Part shown: positions 1 to 7,192 of the stretch, piece by piece
Position numbering within the stretch: position 1 is the stretch's first letter
Layout: each line of letters opens with the position of its first letter
NCBI GenBank assembly: GCA_010084195.1
Contig: RGPS01000040.1
Location: forward strand, 1 to 33,442
From: Terriglobia bacterium
Lineage (GTDB): Bacteria > Acidobacteriota > Terriglobia > Bryobacterales > Bryobacteraceae
Direction: 5' to 3'
Length of the DNA: 33,442 nucleotides
Translations under genes and position numbers: made by a program
The notes under the pieces: generated by a model
The model's input: only the letters and a program-made list of their open reading frames with translations
Told to the model about the DNA's origin: nothing
Database searches by the model: none

Positions 1-414
1 TGCCTCTGCCAGCAGACGCTCCAGACCCTGCGACGAGATCCGCGCTCCGGCATCGAGAAACAGCAGCCACTCCGAGTTCGCCGCTTCCGCCAGTTGCTGG
101 CAGGCGAATGCCTTCCCCACCCACCCCTCCGGCAAGGGGCCGCCCTCCATCAGCCGAATGCGGTCATAGCGCGCCATCGACGAAGAGACCACGTTTGCCG
201 TCCCATCGGTCGAACTATCGTTATAAACCAGAATCTCAGCGGCACTGGTGAAGACAGCACTCAGCAGGCAGGCCGGAAGGGTGACCTCCTCATGCCTGGC
301 GGGAATCAGGATGGAGACGCGCCCCGAAACGAATTCGCGGGTCACCCGACGTACCCGAAACAGATTGACCAGAACCCAGACCACGAATGCGCCGCAAAGA
401 ATGGAGAGGACCAA
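1..414 (-). CDS. Family 2 glycosyltransferase, N-terminal part (C-terminus beyond left edge)
   Basis: The visible 138 codons read leftward off the window. Residues 2-22 form a hydrophobic membrane segment, followed by a GT-A glycosyltransferase domain. The opening strand reads SILIPARHEEVTLPACL, the nucleotide-sugar site is YNDSSTDGTANVV, and PLPEGWVGKAFACQQLAEAA is typical of membrane-linked GT2 enzymes acting on lipid or carotenoid-like acceptors. It would transfer a sugar from a nucleotide donor at the inner membrane; donor and acceptor cannot be told. The start is taken as TTG at 414 because an in-frame TGA lies two codons upstream and no ATG or GTG lies closer. The DxD-type motif, normally Asp-Ala-Asp after the LLFL strand, reads Asp-Ala-Gly here (bases 46-54), so a usual metal ligand is missing. 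Family assignment is firm and function is open. Confidence 0.8.
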   Translation of the reverse strand, partial: MVLSILCGAFVVWVLVNLFRVRRVTREFVSGRVSILIPARHEEVTLPACLLSAVFTSAAEILVYNDSSTDGTANVVSSSMARYDRIRLMEGGPLPEGWVGKAFACQQLAEAANSEWLLFLDAGARISSQGLERLLAEA

Positions 415-453
415 CTTTCACGATAGCCCACGCTAAACTAGGCAACACTTGTT

Positions 454-858
454 ATGCGCCTCGAAATCAACCAGCGGGAACGGGAAGGGATCGTTTTGCT
501 TGATCTCAAGGGCCGAATTACGGCTGGCGAAGAGGTGGGAGCGTTTCGGATGGCTGTCGAGCGTGCCGCAGTGGAGCACCCGCCCAACCTGATCCTGAAC
601 CTGCAGCTCACTGATTTTATTGACAGTACCGGCCTCGGCGGCATGGTGATGTGTGCCACCAGGATAGCGAAGGCGGGCGGGGCCATGAAGCTGACCCACC
701 TCAACCGCCGCAACCTGGAGCTGATCGTCCTCACCAAACTGGACACCATCTTCCAGGTCTTCGAGGACGAAACCGACGCGGTGAACAGCTTCTTTCCGGA
801 CCGGCAGATCAAGAAATTCGATATCCTGGCTTTCGTCAGAAATCTTAAGGATGAGTAG
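454..858 (+). CDS. STAS-domain anti-sigma factor antagonist (SpoIIAA/RsbV type)
   Basis: This 134-residue single-domain protein fits the STAS fold: a beta start (MRLEINQREREGIVLLDLKG), then the signature DFIDSTGLGGMV at about residues 54-65. Ser58 of DSTGL is the residue phosphorylated by anti-sigma kinases in this family. In the unphosphorylated state such proteins bind the kinase and release its sigma factor. It is longer than SpoIIAA by about 15-20 residues, with a basic C-terminal tail (RQIKKFDILAFVRNLKDE). No kinase or sigma gene is adjacent, so its partner is unknown. It diverges from the glycosyltransferase by about 40 bases, which must hold both promoters. No clear Shine-Dalgarno site precedes the ATG. 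Confidence 0.88.
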   Translation: MRLEINQREREGIVLLDLKGRITAGEEVGAFRMAVERAAVEHPPNLILNLQLTDFIDSTGLGGMVMCATRIAKAGGAMKLTHLNRRNLELIVLTKLDTIFQVFEDETDAVNSFFPDRQIKKFDILAFVRNLKDE

Positions 859-897
859 GCTGATGCGGTCGTGACCAGCCCATGCCGTTCGCGTCGC

Positions 898-1335
898 TCA
901 CGCCGCATCCTCGAAAACGACTACCACCCTCTTACCCAAAGCCGCCAAAGCCGCCTGAATCTTGCCCGGCTTCGTGTCATGCTTCGGATTCAGCATCCGT
1001 CGGACAACGGTCTCGCTAACCCCCAGCATCTGTCCCAGCCGAGTCTGCGTCATCCCGCTCTCCCGCATCGCCAAATACAAAGCAAACTTCGGTGCCAGAT
1101 ATAGTGGCACCCCTACCGCATGCTGCCCCTTCCGCAACCGCGATGGCTTAGGAATCTCATCCCCGCGCGCAATGCGCCCCGCAATTGCCTCCGCAAGACA
1201 GTCTGCCGCCTGCTCCAAAGCGTCCGCGACACTCGACCCACCCGTGAGCGCCTCCCCAAGATCAGGAAAGCTCACCCAAAAGCCCTTGCCGTTTTCCTCG
1301 GCATGAAGTTCTGCTGGATAGCTGGCTGTGAACAT
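898..1335 (-). CDS. hicB: HicB-family antitoxin with C-terminal helix-turn-helix
   Basis: This 145-residue protein has two parts. Residues 1-65 match the degenerate RNase-H-like HicB fold (MFTASYPAELHAEENGKGFW, then VSFPDLGEALTGGSSVADAL and an amphipathic helix). Residues 85-130 form an XRE-type helix-turn-helix (GMTQTRLGQMLGVSETVVRRML). HicB proteins neutralise HicA and repress their own operon through the DNA-binding domain. The ATG at 1335 overlaps the stop of the upstream hicA as TGATG, the usual translationally coupled arrangement, which is why this start is preferred over a longer upstream one at 1482. The pair looks intact. Pair order, size and domain content all agree, so confidence is high. 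Confidence 0.87.
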   Translation of the reverse strand: MFTASYPAELHAEENGKGFWVSFPDLGEALTGGSSVADALEQAADCLAEAIAGRIARGDEIPKPSRLRKGQHAVGVPLYLAPKFALYLAMRESGMTQTRLGQMLGVSETVVRRMLNPKHDTKPGKIQAALAALGKRVVVVFEDAA

Positions 1336-1547
1336 CAAAGCTCCTCTTTCCGAATCCCCAACTGCTTGCACATAGCAGACAACAACCCCGGTCCAATCTC
1401 CTTCGTCAGATCCTTGACGATTGTGAACCTGGATCCCAGATACAGTGTGCCGTGACTCCCCGAACCACGCTCTGCATTCCACTGAACGACAACGGCCTTT
1501 CGCTTGGACAAGACCTTGACGCGGCGAAGAAACTCGCTGCCCTTCAT
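1335..1547 (-). CDS. hicA: HicA-family mRNA interferase toxin
   Basis: This 70-residue protein starts MKGSEFLRRVKVLSKRK and carries GSGSHGTLYLGSRFTIV, matching the double-stranded-RNA-binding-like HicA fold. His32 in GSGSHG is the position of the catalytic histidine in the family. HicA cleaves mRNA when HicB is lost. The protein is slightly longer than the usual 55-65 residues and ends in LLSAMCKQLGIRKEEL, the typical last helix. Its stop overlaps the hicB start. Two earlier in-frame ATGs exist at 1604 (GAGG only 3 bases away) and 1673; the start at 1547 gives the family-typical N-terminus but lacks a strong ribosome site, so the exact start is uncertain. Confidence 0.8.
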   Translation of the reverse strand: MKGSEFLRRVKVLSKRKAVVVQWNAERGSGSHGTLYLGSRFTIVKDLTKEIGPGLLSAMCKQLGIRKEEL

Positions 1548-1726
1548 GGCTTTAGTTTCGTACACTTCTGTTCGGATTGCAACGGGCGAGAGATTTGCGG
1601 ACATGTGCCTCGGTCGAGAAAATCGAAGTGGCCTTTCCCGACGATGAGGTACGGTGCCGTCTGCGCGGTGCATTTACCGCAGTTGTGAGATTGATTCGGT
1701 TTTACCGTGCCAATCCTGAGTCCCTG

Positions 1727-1746
1727 GATGCAGCGGTAGCTGCATC
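1727..1746. repeat. Short perfect hairpin downstream of glpF
   Basis: GATGCAGC and GCTGCATC form an 8-bp perfect inverted repeat around a GGTA loop, 16 bases past the stop codon of the leftward aquaglyceroporin gene. It sits where a terminator for that gene would be expected, but no T-run follows it on the minus strand. It is therefore listed as a hairpin and only tentatively as a transcription end signal. Confidence 0.35.
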
Positions 1747-1762
1747 TATCCCCGCGTAGTGG

Positions 1763-2536
1763 CTACCGAGGTAAAAATCTCCGGATCCCAAAATCATAGG
1801 CCGCGGCGCCCAGAATTCCGCCGAGGATCGGGCCTACAATTGGGATCCAGAAAATCTTGTCGCCGTCCGTCAGGCCGTTGTTTTTGAACCCTGCCACTAC
1901 TGTAAAGAGGCGTGGACCGAAATCCCGCGCCGGGTTGATGGCGTAGCCGTGCATTCCGCCGAAGCTCATTCCGATCACCACTACGACCAAACCCACCATC
2001 AGGGCTCCCAGATTCGCTCCCGGCGGCTGATTTCGCTCGTCGGTAATCGCCAGAATCATCATCAGCAACAGCGCTGTCCCGATGGTCTGGTCCAGCAAGC
2101 CCGCAAACGGAACCCCCGGAAATGCCGGAAACGTCGTGAAAACTCCCGCTGACTTTACCATTTCGGGGTCAAACGCCTGAAACGCGGGCAGATAGTTCCA
2201 ATACACCAACGCCGCCGCCAGGAACGCCCCGGCTACCTGCGCCACGGTATAGGGAATCACCTTCCGCCATGGAAAGTCGCGATACACGGCCAGCGCCACC
2301 GTCACGGCCGGATTCAAATGCGCTCCGGAAATCTTCCCCGCAATATAGATACCCATCGTCACCGCCAGGCCCCACGCGAGCGTGATATTCGTATACCCGC
2401 CCTTCACCACTTCGCCCGCCGGGCCGGAGCCAAACAGCGTCACCATAGCTACCACTCCAGTGCCAAACATCATCAACACAAACGTGCCGATCAACTCGGC
2501 CAGCAGTTCACCAATCAAGCTTTTCTCCTCTTTCAT
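1763..2536 (-). CDS. glpF: Aquaglyceroporin / glycerol uptake facilitator (MIP family)
   Basis: This 257-residue inner-membrane channel has six predicted membrane helices and the two half-helix motifs of the MIP family: SGAHLNPAVTVAL (first NPA at 75-77) and GYAINPARDFGPR (second NPA at 201-203). Asp205 directly after NPAR is the residue that separates glycerol-conducting GlpF-like channels from strict water channels, so facilitated diffusion of glycerol or similar small polyols is the best call. No glycerol kinase or dehydrogenase gene is near. It is transcribed away from the first Oar-like gene. The ATG lacks a Shine-Dalgarno sequence, and a candidate extended -10 lies immediately upstream, suggesting a very short leader. 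Confidence 0.9.
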   Translation of the reverse strand: MKEEKSLIGELLAELIGTFVLMMFGTGVVAMVTLFGSGPAGEVVKGGYTNITLAWGLAVTMGIYIAGKISGAHLNPAVTVALAVYRDFPWRKVIPYTVAQVAGAFLAAALVYWNYLPAFQAFDPEMVKSAGVFTTFPAFPGVPFAGLLDQTIGTALLLMMILAITDERNQPPGANLGALMVGLVVVVIGMSFGGMHGYAINPARDFGPRLFTVVAGFKNNGLTDGDKIFWIPIVGPILGGILGAAAYDFGIRRFLPR

Positions 2537-2545
2537 GCAGGGGCG

Positions 2546-2554
2546 ATTGTAACA
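2546..2554 (-). promoter_or_regulatory. Candidate extended -10 promoter for glpF
   Basis: Read on the minus strand, TGTTACAAT matches the extended -10 form TGnTAnAAT. No good -35 box is seen at 17 bases. Initiation about 7 bases downstream would fall at about 2539, three bases before the ATG at 2536, implying a nearly leaderless mRNA. That fits the absence of a ribosome-binding site. Confidence 0.35.
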
Positions 2555-2666
2555 CCTTCGATGAAGGCCACGGCTCGCGGTCTGCTGCAGCCTGAAACCT
2601 CAAATTCCGGGCTGGTTCGTGATAGCATCGGGGAAACGTAGTTGAATCGCTTCAGATGAGGTACGC

Positions 2667-5600
2667 ATGACCAGGTTGTCTCAAATATCGGCACTATTCC
2701 TTCTCGCAATTTCTGCTTTCGCGCAGAGTGATCGCGGCACTATTACCGGCACCGTTGCCGACCCAGGCGGGGCCGTCGTTCCCAACGCCGCAGTCATAGC
2801 CACCAACCCCGCCACCGGCGGTCTCTTCAAGACTCAAACCACGGACACCGGGAACTTCACCATCGTCTCCGTTCCCGCCGGCACCTACAACGTTTCTGTA
2901 GAATCAGCAGGCTTCCGCAAGTTCGAACAGCTGGGTCTTCGCGTGCAGGTCAGCCAGACCTCCCGACTCGACGTAGAACTCCAGATCGGTGCTACCTCGG
3001 ATTCTGTCACCGTCACCGGCGACGTCGCTCTTTTGAAGACCGAGAATGCCACGGTGTCCTCCACCGTTGGCCGCGAGCAGCTGAATCAATTGCCGCTGAA
3101 CTTCGCCATCGGTGCCGGAGCGGTTCGCAACCCCCTCAGCTTCCTCCAGCTCACGCCCGGTGCCAGCATCTCCGGCTGGAACACGATTCGCGTCAACGGC
3201 GCCCCCGCCGGTACCTTTAAGATCGTCTTCGAAGGCCAGGACTCATCGAGCGGCCTGGACCAGCGCGTTTCTGACGAATCGCAGCCTTCTGTGGAAGCCC
3301 TGGAAGAATTCACTCTCCAGACCTCGAACTACTCGGCTGAATTTGGGCAGGCCGGCGGCGGGCTCTTCAACTTCACCGCCCGCTCCGGTACCAATGACTT
3401 CCACGGTTCGCTCTACGACTACTTCGCTCACGAAAAGCTTTACGCCGGTCGCCCCTTCACCAACAACGGTACCGGAGGCCTGATCCGCCCCCAGATTCGC
3501 CGTCATGACCTCGGTGCCTCGCTCGGTGGCCACATCTCTATCCCGAAGCTCTACAATGGCCGCAACCGCAGCTTTTTCTTCGTGAACTTCGAAATGTTCC
3601 GTGACGAGTCTACGAACTTCCTCGGCCTCGGCACAGTCCCCACGGCGGGTTACCGCAACGGTGACTTCTCGCAGGCGCTGACTGGTCGCAACCTCGGCAC
3701 CGACGGGCTCGGCCGGGCCATTCTCGAAAACACCATCTACGATCCGGCCTCCAACTTCACCAATGCCGCCGATGGTCGTGTTTACCGCAACGTTTTCCCC
3801 GGTAACGTGATCCCCATCAGCCGCCTCGATCCGGTTGCGCTGAAGATCCAGGGCCTGATCCCCACACCTGTGACTGGCACGCTCGTCAACAACTTTGAGC
3901 GCCGTTCGCCGTACCGCAAGATTCAGGACATCCCGTCCATCAAGCTCGACCACAACATCAACGACAACTCGAAGATCTCCCTCTACACGTCGCGCCAGCG
4001 CACCGATAAGGACAACGGTCAGGACGGTCTCCCCGATCCGATCTCGGCGCGTCGCGACCAGATCATCCGTTCCTATACGACGCGCATCAACTACGACCTG
4101 ACCCTGAGCCCCACCGTCCTGTTCCACGCCGGTGTCGGCTACCAGCGCTATAACAACCCCGACAGCTCCCCCGCCAACATCATGGATTACGATGCCGCCG
4201 GGCAGCTTGGCCTGAAGGGTGGTTTCGCTGCCGGCTTCCCCCGCATCACCGGCCTCAGCAGCGCGCAGGGTGGGATGGGTTTCGATTTCGGCCCCACCAA
4301 CCGTTCCCTTTATCTGCAGGACAAGCCCAACGCCACCGCTTCGCTCACGTGGATCAAGGGCAACCACTCTTACAAGTTCGGTGGCGAATGGAAGTTTGAA
4401 AACTTCACCAACATCTCCACTGGTAATGTGGCGGGCACTTTTGCTTTCGCGTCCACACAGACCACGCTCCCCGCCCTGCAGGGTGTCGCTCTCCCCGGCG
4501 GCGGCGTCGGCTTCGCGTACGCCAGCTTCCTGCTGGGTTCGGTCAATACGGCCAGCGTTGCCAACCCCCAGAACCCGCAATACCGTCGTCCGGCATGGGC
4601 CGGTTTTGTCCAGGACACCTGGAAGATCACCCGCAAAATCACTCTCGACTACGGTGTCCGCTACGATCTCCAGTTCGCCCCGAGGGAACTGCATGACAGG
4701 ACCTCCATGTTCGCCCCCGGCTTGAAGAATCCCGCCGCTGACAACCGTCTCGGCGCCACCCTTTACGGCGGTAACGGTCCAGGCCGCTGCAATTGCGACC
4801 TCACCGACACCTATAAGCTCGCCTTCGGGCCCCGCCTTGGTGTTGCTTACAAGATGGACAACAAGACAGTCATCCGTGCCGGTATGGCGCTCTCCTACGC
4901 GCAGGTCACGCCCTTCGGCTACATCGGCGGTGGCCAGTCGCTCGGTATGGGCTTCAACAGCCTGGGCTTCTCCAACCCCAACTTTGGCGAAGGGTCGGTC
5001 CAGCTTCGCAACGGTCTCTCTTACAACACGGCCGATCTGCTGTCCGCTGCTTACGACCCCGGCATTCGCCCCCAGACCGGCCAGATCAATTCACCCCCCA
5101 ACCTGGTTGACCGCAATGGTGGGCGTCCCCCGCGTATGTGGAACTGGAGCCTGGGTGTCCAGCGCGAAATCACGAAGGATCTCGTCGTCGAAGTGTCATA
5201 CGTCGGCAATCGCGGTGCCTGGTTTAAGGCCGATGGTCTCAACGATTTCAACGGCGTGACCTCCGAGCGCCTGAAGGGTTACGGTCTGGACATTAAGAAC
5301 GCTGCTGACCGGGCTCTCCTCACGTCGACGATCGTGTCTCCCTCTGTGGTGGCACGGGGCTTCACGAAGCCCTACTCCGCGTTCCCCAACACCGCTACCC
5401 TGGCGCAGTCTTTGCGGCCCTATCCCCAGTTCGGTAACCTGAGTTCCATCTGGGCACCTCTGGGCAACAGCTGGTATGACTCCCTGCAGGTCAAGGCCAC
5501 GAAGCGGTACTCCCGAGGTCTCGACTTTACGGTGGCCTACACCTGGTCGAAGACCCTCTCTACCGTGGAAGACCAGAACGGCGGCGTGGTGCCGCTCAAT

Positions 5601-6239
5601 GACGTGTACAACCGTCGCAACCAGAAAACCTACTCCGCCAGCGACCAGCCGCACATCTTTGTCACCAGCTTCAACTACCAGACCCCGAAACTCGGCCCCA
5701 ACAATTTCGTCAAGTCTGTTACCGGGGGCTGGACCTTCGGTGGCATCCTCCGCTATTCGAGCGGCTTTGTCATCCGCACCCCCACTTCGAACAACAACCT
5801 GGGTGCGCTACTGTTCCGCGGCACCAATGTGAACCGCGTTTCCGGGCAGCCTCCCTTCCTGAAGGATCCGAACTGCCACTGCTTCGACCCCAACAAGGAA
5901 TTCATCCTGAATCCCGCCGCCTGGTCCGATGCTGCACCCGGCGAGTGGGGCACCGCTGCCTCATACTACGGCGACTACCGCACCTCGCGGCGTCCCGATG
6001 AACAGCTCAGCCTTGGTCGCACTTTCCCGTTGAAGGAAAAGATTGCGTTCTCGATTCGCGTCGAGATGTTCAACGTCTTCAACCGCGTGTATCTGAACAA
6101 CCCCGATTCCGGTAACTTCCAGGCCACTCAGGTCGTGAACGCCGCCGGAGCTGTGGTGTCAGGCTTTGGCCGCGTGAACACCGCCAGCACCAACCTCCCG
6201 CCCCGCAGCGGTCAGGTTGTGGCCCGCTTCCAGTTCTAA
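2667..6239 (+). CDS. Oar-like TonB-dependent outer-membrane protein (first of three)
   Basis: This 1190-residue protein begins with a signal peptide (cleavage expected after AISAFA). A carboxypeptidase-regulatory-like beta-sandwich follows at about 20-105 (GTITGTVADPGGAVVPNAAV, SVPAGTYNVSVESAGF), then a plug-like region at about 115-235 (SAEFGQAGGGLFNFTARSGT) and a long beta-barrel. It ends in Phe (VVARFQF), the usual C-terminal signal for outer-membrane assembly. Such proteins are expanded in Acidobacteria and are thought to import or bind large substrates, often carbohydrate or peptide; the ligand cannot be told. GAGG six bases before the ATG supports the start. It appears monocistronic: a divergent gene lies before it and a strong hairpin after it. 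Confidence 0.9.
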   Translation: MTRLSQISALFLLAISAFAQSDRGTITGTVADPGGAVVPNAAVIATNPATGGLFKTQTTDTGNFTIVSVPAGTYNVSVESAGFRKFEQLGLRVQVSQTSRLDVELQIGATSDSVTVTGDVALLKTENATVSSTVGREQLNQLPLNFAIGAGAVRNPLSFLQLTPGASISGWNTIRVNGAPAGTFKIVFEGQDSSSGLDQRVSDESQPSVEALEEFTLQTSNYSAEFGQAGGGLFNFTARSGTNDFHGSLYDYFAHEKLYAGRPFTNNGTGGLIRPQIRRHDLGASLGGHISIPKLYNGRNRSFFFVNFEMFRDESTNFLGLGTVPTAGYRNGDFSQALTGRNLGTDGLGRAILENTIYDPASNFTNAADGRVYRNVFPGNVIPISRLDPVALKIQGLIPTPVTGTLVNNFERRSPYRKIQDIPSIKLDHNINDNSKISLYTSRQRTDKDNGQDGLPDPISARRDQIIRSYTTRINYDLTLSPTVLFHAGVGYQRYNNPDSSPANIMDYDAAGQLGLKGGFAAGFPRITGLSSAQGGMGFDFGPTNRSLYLQDKPNATASLTWIKGNHSYKFGGEWKFENFTNISTGNVAGTFAFASTQTTLPALQGVALPGGGVGFAYASFLLGSVNTASVANPQNPQYRRPAWAGFVQDTWKITRKITLDYGVRYDLQFAPRELHDRTSMFAPGLKNPAADNRLGATLYGGNGPGRCNCDLTDTYKLAFGPRLGVAYKMDNKTVIRAGMALSYAQVTPFGYIGGGQSLGMGFNSLGFSNPNFGEGSVQLRNGLSYNTADLLSAAYDPGIRPQTGQINSPPNLVDRNGGRPPRMWNWSLGVQREITKDLVVEVSYVGNRGAWFKADGLNDFNGVTSERLKGYGLDIKNAADRALLTSTIVSPSVVARGFTKPYSAFPNTATLAQSLRPYPQFGNLSSIWAPLGNSWYDSLQVKATKRYSRGLDFTVAYTWSKTLSTVEDQNGGVVPLNDVYNRRNQKTYSASDQPHIFVTSFNYQTPKLGPNNFVKSVTGGWTFGGILRYSSGFVIRTPTSNNNLGALLFRGTNVNRVSGQPPFLKDPNCHCFDPNKEFILNPAAWSDAAPGEWGTAASYYGDYRTSRRPDEQLSLGRTFPLKEKIAFSIRVEMFNVFNRVYLNNPDSGNFQATQVVNAAGAVVSGFGRVNTASTNLPPRSGQVVARFQF

Positions 6240-6257
6240 CCACGAACTCGGCACCAG

Positions 6258-6299
6258 AAAAGGGGAACAAGCGCTTATCTCCGCGCTTGTTCCCCTTTT
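6258..6299 (+). terminator. Strong intrinsic terminator after the first Oar-like gene
   Basis: Two perfect 17-base arms (6258-6274 and 6283-6299, core AGGGGAACAAGCGC) enclose an 8-base loop, starting 19 bases after the stop codon at 6239. The arms end in AAAA and TTTT, so the hairpin carries its own short U-tract and could act in both directions. Confidence 0.85.
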
Positions 6300-6469
6300 C
6301 GTTCTAATTGGACAAAGCGGAAACCGAATCCACGGCGAACCCGACGCAGGAGTTGCGGTCATCGACACAGTGCTCCCCGCTCCCACTCCCGGATCGACTG
6401 CGGATTTACTGGTGTCGCACTGTGTCGCACCTTCGGCCTTCACTTGCCCCTGCCGTCCGTCCACTTGTA

Positions 6470-6487
6470 GTCACTGAATGTAGTGAC
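6470..6487 (+). promoter_or_regulatory. Candidate autoregulatory operator of the vapB-type antitoxin
   Basis: GTCACT (6470-6475) and AGTGAC (6482-6487) form a perfect 6-bp inverted repeat with a 6-base spacer, ending nine bases before the antitoxin ATG. Phd/YefM and VapB antitoxins repress their own operons by binding such palindromes over the promoter. A direct repeat GTGTCGCAC occurs about 50 bases upstream. The function is inferred from position and symmetry only. Confidence 0.4.
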
Positions 6488-6496
6488 AATTGCTCT

Positions 6497-6754
6497 ATGG
6501 ATATCGGTGTCCGGGAAGCCAAAAGTAATCTGTCAAAACTCGTCGCGTCCGTTCGCAAGGGCGAGAAGATTTACCTGACGAATCGGGGCCGCCGGGTGGC
6601 CGAACTGGTACCGGCTTCAACCGACCGAGCCTGGCGACGTGGCTATGGCATGTTCGAGGGGAAGCTCAATCTATACCCCGGGTGGGATTCCCCGGATGCG
6701 GACGCGCCAATCCTGGCCTCGTTTGAGGTACTGACAGGAAGAGACGGCCAATGA
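6497..6754 (+). CDS. Phd/YefM-type antitoxin (VapB role)
   Basis: This 85-residue protein opens MDIGVREAKSNLSKLVASVR and continues GEKIYLTNRGRRVAELVPAS, the standard N-terminal DNA-binding and dimerisation domain of Phd/YefM antitoxins. The C-terminal 35 residues (YGMFEGKLNLYPGWDSPDAD and following) are the toxin-wrapping tail, of the kind found with PIN-domain toxins. The ATG at 6497 starts the domain exactly; a longer reading frame upstream (from 6308) is non-homologous and crosses the operator, so it was rejected. Its stop overlaps the toxin ATG (ATGA at 6751-6754), the usual coupled layout. The antitoxin looks intact although its toxin is frameshifted. Confidence 0.88.
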   Translation: MDIGVREAKSNLSKLVASVRKGEKIYLTNRGRRVAELVPASTDRAWRRGYGMFEGKLNLYPGWDSPDADAPILASFEVLTGRDGQ

Positions 6755-7130
6755 AAAGGTTCTGCTCGATACAAATGTTCTCGTCAGGATTTTCAACCGG
6801 GCCCCTCTCCCCCGCCCCGCGACGAGCATCCTTGACAAGCCGGGGACCGAGCTCATTGTCAGTATGGTTACGCCATGGGAGATTGCAATGAAACCAATGC
6901 TGGGCCTTACCCAGGCAAATGTTCGCCTGGGAATTGACGCGATCGGAGCCACCACCTTGCCCCTCGGGTTCAACCACCTTGAGAGGTATGCGGCCCTCCC
7001 GGTGCACCTGGACCACAAGGATCCGTTTGACCGAATGCTGATAGCCCAGGCACTGGATGAGCAGCTAACGGTCATGACACCAGACACCCGGTTTGAGGAA
7101 TACAGCGGCCTCAAAATAGTCTGGGACTAA
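6751..7130 (+). pseudogene. VapC-type PIN-domain toxin, frameshifted at the start
   Basis: From about 6759 the frame reads VLLDTNVLVRIFNRAP and continues VSMVTPWEIAMKPMLGL, HKDPFDRMLIAQALDEQLTV and MTPDTRFEEYSGLKIVWD. This is a complete PIN RNase with its acidic residues (Asp of LDTN, Glu of WEIA, Asp of PFDR, Asp of PDTR). The expected start ATG at 6751, with AGGAAGAG seven bases upstream and an ATGA overlap with the antitoxin, is out of frame by one base. One extra A in the AAAA tract at 6754-6757 would give MKKVLLDTNVLV and a normal 126-residue toxin. No other ATG, GTG or TTG precedes the catalytic Asp in the open frame; the first is the ATG at 6864, which would lose it. The gene is therefore likely inactive, unless slippage or a sequence error explains it. 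Confidence 0.85.
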
Positions 7131-7192
7131 AGTAGGCCCTGGTGACTCCGTGCGCGTTAACGAACATTTCTGAACCGCGGGTGCTGGCTCGC

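Noticed and set aside
862..908. GATGCGG/CCGCATC inverted repeat between the STAS gene and hicB as a terminator
   Set aside because: The loop is over 30 bases, the right arm lies in the hicB coding end, and no T-run follows.
2580..2666. Possible sigma-70 promoter for the first Oar-like gene around TGATAGCAT
   Set aside because: The -10 match is only 4 of 6 and no acceptable -35 lies at the right distance.
3243..4694. Long antisense open frame (483 codons) opposite the first Oar-like gene
   Set aside because: It mirrors the codon bias of the real gene on the other strand, has no domain pattern or ribosome site, and its composition is the V/E/G/R-rich mix of antisense frames.
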